64,000 nucleotides of DNA from Agrostemma githago (taxonomy: Eukaryota; Streptophyta; Magnoliopsida; Caryophyllales; Caryophyllaceae). Below the pieces are notes generated by a model that searched no databases, was not told the origin of the DNA, and was given only the letters and a program-made list of their open reading frames with translations. The stretch is from positions 58,884,606 through 58,948,605 of the forward strand of contig OY288243.1 of NCBI GenBank assembly GCA_958450325.1, given 5' to 3'. Made by a program: the position numbers and the translations under genes. Shown piece by piece: positions 59,431 to 64,000 of this stretch (position 1 is the first letter of the stretch; each line of letters opens with the position of its first letter).

Positions 59431-60044
59431 GTAACATATTTAATGAGTTACAGTAACACAGATTATTCATGGATTACTCGTGTTAGGATTAATCCCTAAT
59501 TCCATTAAAAAAAAGCCCGACAAAATCACTCGTGAACAAAATCAGTATGAATACAATGAAGAAAATCAGTACAAAATCAATTCATAATTCAAATTCGGTT
59601 CATAACGTTGGGTTCTTACCATAACTCATACACAATTTACCCCCAAAAAAATTTGAAAATCGCACGAAACTAAGAAATTTGTTTAACCCTAATTTGAGGA
59701 ACAAAAACGTGTACAAATGAATTGTTCAACAATCAACTTAACACAAACAACACAATATTAAGATAAAAAGTTGTTAAATATTGTTCGTTTTAAAAATCAG
59801 ATAAATTGATGAGTATTAAAATACAATGAACATGATAAGATCATATTACTCTCAATAAACAAATGAGGCTAATAAAAGTAAAAAAAATCAGACAAATGAA
59901 TGAGCACTTGCAATAAAAAAAATACCTTGAAGTAGATATGATAAACACTTGGTGAAACAAGATGAAGATGAGATGATGGATGATAGAGGACTATTCTAAA
60001 CAGATGAAAAATAATGAATGACGATTGAGATCAGTTTTGGAAGA

Positions 60045-60086
<42 letters not shown>

Positions 60087-60279
60087 GGTGGGAGTAGAAT
60101 GAAGTAATGATAGGGGAAGTCTGGGTTTAAAGAATGAAATTGATTAGGGTGGGGGACAAAGGCATGTAGGTATACGTGAAATCAGTATAGAAAATTGGGT
60201 TATAAAAAAATCTCAGCCATCCATGAAAATGGAACTTATGGACTTATATATAGAAATTGACTTATATAATCCTCTCTCT
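59431..60279 (+). other. MULE-1 right flank, non-coding
   Basis: Inverted copies of the GTTACTTTAA motif appear just after the solo LTR ('gagttacagtaacac'). The rest is AT-rich with no frame, a (GA)n microsatellite at 60049-60083, and ends in the diverged right terminal repeat (about 60205-60279). Confidence 0.55.
60049..60083. repeat. (GA)n microsatellite
   Basis: About seventeen uninterrupted GA units. Confidence 0.95.
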
Positions 60280-60729
60280 ATCTCTCTCTCTAAACATATA
60301 TATATACATGTATACATGTATATATACATACATATATATACATAGAGTGAGGATCAAGTGAGTCCCTTTTTTTATTTGAGTCCATGAGTCCTATTCTTAG
60401 CCATTGATCTAAAGAGGATGAATGGTTGAGATTGCATGTAGTAATTAAGGTAGTAACTACCATATTTTGGAAATAATATGAGAAAATTCTCTCTCCTCCC
60501 TAAATTACTGTCAACTGATATCTTCTTCTTCTCTCATCTCATTCATTTTTTTTTCATTCAAACACCCGCCTAACACAAAAACCCTTCACCTTCATCATCT
60601 CTCATCTCATTCAATTTTTTCACTCAACTCAAGCACACCCGAGCACTCAATCGCACAACTCAACTCAATCGCTCACCTTCAACTCGAGTAAGGTTATATT
60701 GAAGCAGCTTTCTAACTTTAGCAAACATA

Positions 60730-60840
60730 ATGAACAATGTGCGATCGCGATTGTTGGAAAACGTAGACAAGTATGCGGACGCTAGACAAAAGATCATCGA
60801 CGCTCCCAAGAGCAAGCCAACAAAGGGCCGAAAAAAATAA
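60730..60840 (+). pseudogene. Short basic frame in MULE-3, possible FAR1 C-terminal remnant
   Basis: 36 codons starting 'MNNVRSRLLENVDKYADARQ' and ending in a 'KPTKGRKK' basic tail. Many FAR1-type transposases end with a Lys-Thr/Pro-Lys-Gly-Arg-like tail, which is the only basis for the suggestion. It is on the opposite strand to the FAR1-domain gene of the same element, so if real, the element is rearranged. Confidence 0.3.
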
Positions 60841-60939
60841 CGTGTTTACTGAATCATGTCATCTCTTTTCTAACTACGAATTAATGGTTTGTATTCTTTA
60901 GTTACCTGTCTAATTACATTGGTATTTTGACTATCACCA

Positions 60940-61330
60940 ATGCATTGAACCTGTTAAACTCTGTTACACTAACTAGTTGTACCTCTTACTCTAATTTACT
61001 GCTAGTGTTACTATGGGGATTACTGAAGTTAACCCAATTTTCTTTGGTCTCACAATCTGTGTGTTACACCGAAGCATGGTAAATGTTACTTTAATGAACA
61101 ATTTATGTTACTTTAAGTTATTTATGTTACTTTGTCAATGAATGGAACCAATCCAAGTTATCCCCAGTTACTTTGGCAATGATTTTGTCTAAACAACGCT
61201 GTAGTCTTCAGTTACTTCAATGCATTGTTTCCGTTACTGTAACAGACGAATAGTGTTACTCTGACACACATGAGATGTTACTCTAACAAAAAACACATGT
61301 ATTAAATAAATATAGTGTTAAATGCACCGT
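60940..61330 (+). repeat. GTTACTTTAA-type motif array in MULE-3 (left)
   Basis: Ten or more copies with the core GTTACTNTAA ('tgttactttaatgaac', 'tgttactttaagtt', 'cagttacttcaatgc', 'tgttactctaac'). It is co-linear in part with the array in MULE-4 (63540 onward), which shares 'ctgttaaa…gttacactaact' and 'aaacaacgctgt'. Confidence 0.75.
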
Positions 61331-61792
61331 AACACAGCGCTATGTGTAAAAAAAATTGTACAAAATTAGTTTTTCGTGTAAACCAGAAAAAAAGAAAAAA
61401 TTCTTAATGACAAAAAAACACGAGTATTCTCAAAACACTTGTTCATCCTCCTCGTCTTCCTCGGTGTTTTCTTCAGTTTCCTCTCCTTTGATGTCTTCAT
61501 CTACTTCATCCTCGTTATCCTCATCATTGGTTGGCTTAGTAGGCTGTTTAGGCGGTCGTGATGCGTACGGATTTGGACAGTTTCGTTTGGTTGGCTTAGT
61601 ATACTTTCTCACATCAAATCCGCAAGCCAGCGCGTAGATTTTGTAAAATTCCACTGCCTCATCAATTGTTCCGAATACTTGCTCCATGTACGGAGTGAAA
61701 ACCTCACCCACATCTCTGCACCATTCATGTGCATTCGGTTCTTTGCCAATGCTTCGTGCAAGAAATTAAAAAAGTTCACGCCCATGGACATA

Positions 61793-61945
61793 AGTGTTAC
61801 TTCAACTCATAAGTTGTGTTACTTTAACCCTTAAAGGATGTTACTCCAACGTCAGTGCCAAAAACCCTTTTCAGTTACGTGTTTGTGTTACTCTAATTAA
61901 AATTAGATATTACTGTAATTCATAACTTGTGTTACTTCAACGCCA
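61793..61945 (+). repeat. GTTACTTTAA-type motif array in MULE-3 intron 2
   Basis: Six copies ('agtgttacttcaactc', 'tgtgttactttaaccc', 'ggatgttactccaacg', 'tgtgttactctaatt') within the intron between exons 2 and 3 of the FAR1-like gene. Confidence 0.75.
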
Positions 61946-62099
61946 TGACTGCTTCAACATAAAGCAAACAATAATATCAGTGAAACAATAATATCAATGA
62001 ACCATTGTTATTAATCCATGATTGATCAAATGAATCAAATTCTACCTTTTTCAGTGTTGTCATGTGCGTTCGCATCTTTGGCAAAACCACCTGCACAAA

Positions 62100-62290
62100 A
62101 TCAAACAGCGTTACACCCATGCAAATAATGTGTTACTATAATTCATAAGTGGTGTTACTCTAACGTGTACAATACGTTATTCTAACATCATCATCAAAAT
62201 CCTTTTTCTGAACGTTCATTTGTGTTACTGTAATTGCAAGTAAGTGTTACTTTAATGCAGAAGGCATGTTACTTCAACGACGTTTATGCG
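62100..62290 (+). repeat. GTTACTTTAA-type motif array in MULE-3 intron 1
   Basis: Seven copies ('tgtgttactataattc', 'ggtgttactctaacg', 'aagtgttactttaatgc', 'catgttacttcaacg') within the intron between exons 1 and 2. Confidence 0.75.
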
Positions 62291-63539
62291 TTAATTGAAA
62301 TCAAAACAATAGTATCAATGGATATCATGGAAAATCTGAATAAAAAGCATAAAAAGCCATGTAATCTATAAAGATCGAGAGAGCAAATAACCATTGATAC
62401 GAAACTGTGATATCAAAACGCAATGACATAAAAAAAACGCAAATTGATACGAAACTGTGATACGAAATGACAATGAAAGCACTATAAACATGAAAATCGA
62501 CGTAAAAAAAATGCAATTTGACGCGATAAACCATTGATATTAAAACGCACATTGAAAGCAATATGACCATTGAAATCCATGAATAAAAATTGAATTAAAA
62601 CGTGAATGAAATACTGAAACTCACCATTGTTATACTCGATCAGTTGCTTATCAACCGTTGAAGACGATGATGCGGTCATTGAATCCATTGTAACAGAATT
62701 CCAAGTACAAAATCGATGATTGAGCGTGAATGAAGAAAGGGTTTTTTTTGTGTTTGAATGAACGTGATATGATGAATGAATGTGAATGATGAATGAATGT
62801 GATAGGGAGTTATTGTTTCCTAAATTCATGGGAGCTATTTTAGGAACGTAAATCTTCTTTTTTTTTAATGGATGCATCTTGTCCATCCATCATCATCTCA
62901 TCCATTGGATGAGATGAGGACTTAGGGACTCACAAAGAGTAAAGGACTCATAAGAGCCTTACTCTATATACATATATACATACATAAATATATATATATA
63001 CACACACACATATATACATATATATATAGAGCAAGGATCAAGTGAGTCCTCTTTTCATCTTTGAGTCCGTAAGTCCTAATTATAACCATTGATTTAGAGG
63101 GAGATGGATGGTGGTGATTGATTTGAGTAATAAAAGAAGTAACTGACATATATGGTAAAAATATATGAAATCTCTCTCTTCCCTTAATTCTCTCTACAGA
63201 ATCTTCCTCTCTCTTCTCATACACATTACCTCATAATAAAAAAAATTCATTCAAAACTCACCCGCCCAACTACTGTACAACCTTTCACCCTTCATCTTCA
63301 TAATTATTTCTTCTTCATAATTTTCAATCGTCATCTTCATAAGCTTCAAAATTTCTTCCTCACAAGCTTCGAAATTCAAAAATTGTTGCAGTCATATTCA
63401 GTTCAATCTCTTCAACTATTAGGGTTTACGAAATTTTCAGAGTTTTAACCTTTTTGTGTGCTAATTAGTGATTGAATATTGTCATCTGGGTATTCGACTT
63501 ACATTGAATTTGATTATTACTAATGGAATAACGCTGTTA

Positions 63540-63960
63540 AATTCGATTACACTGACTAAGTGTTCCTGTTACTCTAAGGAACGACTGATGTTACTATGAG
63601 AGTGAATGATGTTAACCTACAATACAAATCTGGTCTCATAATCAGTGTGTTACAGCGACACATTGTAGCTGTTACTTTAACGATTAAATGATGTTACTCT
63701 AAGTGATGAATGATGGTATTTTCATAATGGTGGTTAAACAACGCTGTTTTCATCAGTTACTCTGACGCATTATATATGTTACTTCAAGGAACGATTTGTT
63801 ACTTTGGTAATAAATAGTTCTAACCTAAGAAAGAAGGTTGTTAACCCGCATTACTGTGTTACTCTAACGCAGTGTAGCTGTTACTTTAACGAACAAATCA
63901 TGTTACTATAAGGAATGATTGTGGTTAATCTAAGAATGAATGGTAAACAACGTTAATATC
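63540..63960 (+). repeat. GTTACTTTAA-type motif array in MULE-4
   Basis: A dozen copies such as 'ctgttactctaagg', 'gctgttactttaacg' and 'catgttactataagg', with the same order of neighbouring words as in MULE-3. Confidence 0.75.
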
Positions 63961-63979
63961 CTCAATTACTTTTATGCAT

Positions 63980-64000
63980 TATATATATATATATATATAT
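63980..64000. repeat. (AT)n microsatellite at window edge
   Basis: Uninterrupted AT dinucleotides to the last base; its full length is unknown. Confidence 0.9.

Larger units (their letters stand above)
11431..60279. mobile_element. MULE-1: Mutator-like element, outermost layer of the nest
   Basis: The left end (AGAGACAGGG..., then 'tcttatgagtc' and 'gagtccctaagtcctcatc') is homologous to the ends of MULE-3 (60344-62965). The right end (about 60205-60279) is a diverged inverted copy ('agccat...ggactt...atcctctct'). Between them, outside the nested insertions, lie one exon of a FAR1-like gene at 11810, a second at 56856, and GTTACTTTAA-type motif arrays. Net length without insertions is roughly 2.4 kb. 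The target duplication is not visible, so the outer limits are good to a few bases only. The segment near 11550-11990 is partly duplicated at 12208-12440. Confidence 0.75.
61430..62688 (-). pseudogene. MULE-3 short FAR1-domain gene, three exons
   Basis: Exon 1: 62688-62625, ATG, Ser-rich, donor AATG|GTGAGT. Exon 2: 62090-62046, acceptor TTTTGTGCAG|GTGG, donor AAAAG|GTAGAA, 45 bases, same phase. Exon 3: about 61751-61430, with 'EWCRDVGEVFTPYM', 'EAVEFYKIYALACGFDVRKY', then a Lys/Pro linker and an Asp/Glu-rich tail ending at TAA/TGA-class stop 61430. The acceptor of exon 3 (…CACGAAG|CATTGG) is poor and one base out of phase, so the gene may be dead. FAR1-type domains bind DNA in MULE transposases and their domesticated descendants; here only that N-terminal region plus an acidic tail exist, no catalytic core. 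Confidence 0.65.
60344..62965. mobile_element. MULE-3: complete TIR element, 2.6 kb
   Basis: The left end AGAGTGAGGATCAAGTGAGT and right end (reverse complement AGAGTAAGGCTCTTATGAGT) form imperfect inverted repeats of about 70 bases. The flanks share an 8-bp ATATACAT (60336-60343 and 62966-62973), although the surrounding (TA)n sequence makes this less decisive. Inside: motif arrays and a three-exon minus-strand gene. Long ends, 8-9 bp duplication and FAR1-like coding indicate a Mutator-like element; no transposase catalytic core is present, so it is non-autonomous. Confidence 0.8.
63028..64000 (+). mobile_element. MULE-4: left end of another copy of the MULE-1/3 family
   Basis: Starts AGAGCAAGGATCAAGTGAGT, homologous to the left end of MULE-3 ('gagtcc…taagtccta…accattgat'). 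The following leader and the motif array from 63540 are co-linear with 60490-61330 of MULE-3. It runs off the right edge of the window. The copies are separated only by (TA)n/(CA)n sequence. Confidence 0.75.

Noticed and set aside
60280..60343. Promoter-like TATA runs
   Set aside because: Simple TA/CA repeat between two MULEs; no gene follows at promoter distance.

Overview
The window is plant nuclear DNA made almost entirely of transposable elements. I found no host gene, tRNA or rRNA. Ty3/gypsy elements with a second, archaeal-type RNase H (Tat/Ogre lineage), Tekay-type LTRs starting TGTAACACCCC, a Stowaway MITE and Mutator-like (MULE) elements with FAR1-like coding all point to a flowering plant, probably a eudicot with a large repeat-rich genome. 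The species cannot be told from the sequence.

Layout. 1-2821: 3' end of an Ogre-type element (C) with its right LTR. 2822-5011: unrecognised. 5012-7302: solo LTR of the same family (TSD CCCGT). 7587-7920: hairpin MITE. 8813-11391: Stowaway MITE split by a second solo LTR (8876-11268, TSD GTGGG). 11431-60279: a MULE whose short FAR1-like gene is split by a deep nest. The nest is: a Tekay-type solo LTR (12449-56634, TSD CCTAT), carrying a TIR DNA element (about 12718-54792), holding Tat element A (13413-53618, TSD ATTGC), holding Ogre-type element B (22847-50827, TSD GAAGG), holding a non-coding giant-LTR element D (34297-47194, TSD ACGAG). A third solo LTR (57184-59430) sits near the MULE's right end. 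60344-62965 and 63028 onward are two further MULEs of the same family.

LTR divergence agrees with the nesting order: A about 2.6% (18 of 685 sites), B roughly 1.5-2%, D two substitutions plus one indel in about 4075 bp (all counted by eye). A and B each carry a degenerate sense gag-protease-RT-RNase H-aRNase H-integrase set. On the opposite strand, downstream of pol, each carries an extra gene preceded by a TATA box and interrupted by a credible GT-AG intron. A carries, in addition, a second small antisense gene (51997-52581) with its own TATA box, encoding a basic, Cys-rich, acidic-tailed protein I do not recognise. B split A's first antisense gene, and D split B's.

The MULEs contain arrays of a degenerate GTTACTTTAA motif in introns and flanks, and a three-exon gene for a short FAR1-domain protein with an acidic tail. 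These arrays and the spliced antisense genes are the most unusual content. All coordinates, splice sites and TSDs were read by eye; no search was run.
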